Source: Pseudomonadota bacterium (lineage in GTDB: Bacteria; Pseudomonadota; Gammaproteobacteria; Xanthomonadales; Rhodanobacteraceae). Taken from it: DNA of 7,388 bases. Of the stretch, positions 6,527 to 7,388 are shown piece by piece. The notes beneath the pieces were generated by a model. That model saw nothing but the letters and a program-made list of their open reading frames with translations. It was not told where the DNA came from and did no database searches. The first letter of the stretch is position 1. Each line of letters starts with the position of its first letter. The stretch lies in contig JANXVS010000404.1 in assembly GCA_025351555.1 (NCBI GenBank), positions 1-7,388 of the forward strand, given 5' to 3'. Made by a program: the position numbers and the translations under genes.

Positions 6527-6530
6527 ATGA
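6462..6530 (+). CDS. Possible 22-residue upstream ORF overlapping the nrdJ start
   Basis: ATG at 6462 opens a 22-codon frame, beginning MLAQEEKNEM and ending GRSTKT. Its TGA (6528-6530) overlaps the nrdJ ATG as ATGA, and the nrdJ ribosome site lies inside it. This is a typical layout for translational coupling. Against it, the nearest upstream GGTGG is about 12 bases away and weak, the peptide resembles nothing I know, and the stretch is A-rich, so a short frame may occur by chance. Confidence 0.2.
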   Translation: MLAQEEKNEMVDLKNFGRSTKT

Positions 6531-7388
6531 GCACGGTGCGTATCGAGGCCCTCGGCCGCGGTGCGGCGGAAATTCCGCTGCAGCCGGCATCCCTGGACAT
6601 CTGGGACAAGAAATATCGCCTGAAGACCAAGCAAGGCGACGCGGTGGATGCGAGCATCGATCACACCTATCAGCGCGTGGCCAAGGCACTGGCCGATGCG
6701 GAAGGCACGCCCGAGAAACAGAAGTATTGGTTCGAACGCTTCCTGTGGGCATTGCGCCGCGGAGCGATCCCGGCCGGCCGCATTACCTCCAATGCGGGCG
6801 CGCTCGAACACAAGCCGGCCACGTCCACGATCAATTGCACCGTCTCGGGCACGATCGAGGATTCGATGGACGGCATTCTGGACAAGGTCCATGAAGCCGG
6901 ACTCACGCTCAAGGCCGGCTGCGGCATCGGCTACGAATTCTCGACCCTGCGCCCGCGTGGCGCGTTCGTCGCCGGCGCCGGCGCGTACACGTCCGGGCCG
7001 ATGTCGTTCATGGATATCTACGACAAGATGTGTTTCACCGTCAGCTCGGCCGGCGGCCGCCGCGGCGCGCAGATGGGTACGTTCGACGTCGCCCATCCAG
7101 ACGCCAAGGATTTCATCCGCGCCAAGCGCGAGAACGGCCGCCTGCGCCAGTTCAATTTGTCGCTGCTAATCACCGACGGTTTCATGCAGGCAGTGGACGA
7201 CGATGCCGACTGGCCGTTGCTGTTCCCGATCAACTTCAAGGAAAAGGACGAGGTCGCGCTCGACGATCCTTCGCAAGTCATCTGGCGTGAATGGCCGACG
7301 CACACCAATTACGTCAGCCGCGACGACGGCTTGGTCTGCTGCAAGATCTACAAGACGCTGCCAGCCCGCCGCATGTGGGACGTCATCA
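6527..7388 (+). CDS. nrdJ: Adenosylcobalamin-dependent (class II) ribonucleotide reductase, 5' part
   Basis: NrdJ reduces ribonucleoside diphosphates to deoxyribonucleotides in the cytosol. It uses vitamin B12 coenzyme to make its thiyl radical, so it works with or without oxygen. The first 287 codons are present and the frame runs off the window. The ATG at 6527 has a strong GGGAGGAG site 6-7 bases upstream. Family landmarks are PAGRITSNAG (82-91), STINCTVSGTIEDS (100-113) with Cys104 as the likely N-terminal redox cysteine, LKAGCGIGYEFSTLRPRGA (128-146), GPMSFMDIYDKM (157-168), RRGAQMGTFDVAHPDAKDF (178-196) and RQFNLSL (207-213). The radical cysteine, its partner and the C-terminal cysteine pair would lie beyond the window. 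The gene diverges from degQ and is probably NrdR-regulated. Confidence 0.95.
   Translation, partial: MSTVRIEALGRGAAEIPLQPASLDIWDKKYRLKTKQGDAVDASIDHTYQRVAKALADAEGTPEKQKYWFERFLWALRRGAIPAGRITSNAGALEHKPATSTINCTVSGTIEDSMDGILDKVHEAGLTLKAGCGIGYEFSTLRPRGAFVAGAGAYTSGPMSFMDIYDKMCFTVSSAGGRRGAQMGTFDVAHPDAKDFIRAKRENGRLRQFNLSLLITDGFMQAVDDDADWPLLFPINFKEKDEVALDDPSQVIWREWPTHTNYVSRDDGLVCCKIYKTLPARRMWDVI

Overview
The window is about 7.4 kb of GC-rich DNA that looks like the core chromosome of a gammaproteobacterium. The closest feel is Xanthomonadales/Rhodanobacteraceae (Dyella or Rhodanobacter type). This rests on remembered protein families and gene content, not on a search. I see no rRNA, tRNA, CRISPR array, insertion sequence or phage gene.

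Layout. (1) 1-1094, plus strand: the 3' part of prc (tail-specific protease, S41), with its full catalytic Ser/Asp/Lys set and an unusual charged insertion near the C-terminus. (2) 1095-1199: a convergent intergenic gap with two stem-loops. (3) 1200-5985, minus strand: four genes in a probable operon, transcribed in the order degQ-like periplasmic serine protease, exported PstS-like solute-binding protein, YigB-like HAD phosphatase, M17 leucyl aminopeptidase. (4) 5986-6526: a 541-bp divergent regulatory region. It holds a sigma-E-like promoter candidate facing the protease operon, a perfect TTGACA -35 box facing the other way, a good NrdR-box match with a second dyad at the expected spacing, and a leader of about 320 nt with several predicted stems. 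(5) 6527-7388, plus strand: the first 287 codons of nrdJ, the adenosylcobalamin-dependent (class II) ribonucleotide reductase.

How the genes fit together. prc, degQ and the M17 aminopeptidase together suggest envelope protein quality control and peptide turnover: two proteases that act in the periplasm and one cytosolic peptidase. nrdJ makes deoxyribonucleotides and appears to be controlled separately, probably by NrdR.

The clearest anomaly is a one-base deletion in the degQ-like gene at 5812-5814. It separates a convincing signal peptide and the conserved start of the protease domain from the rest of the gene. I found no clear novel defence or mobile system. The best candidate for something undescribed is the long, structured nrdJ leader, with its short upstream ORF overlapping the nrdJ start codon.
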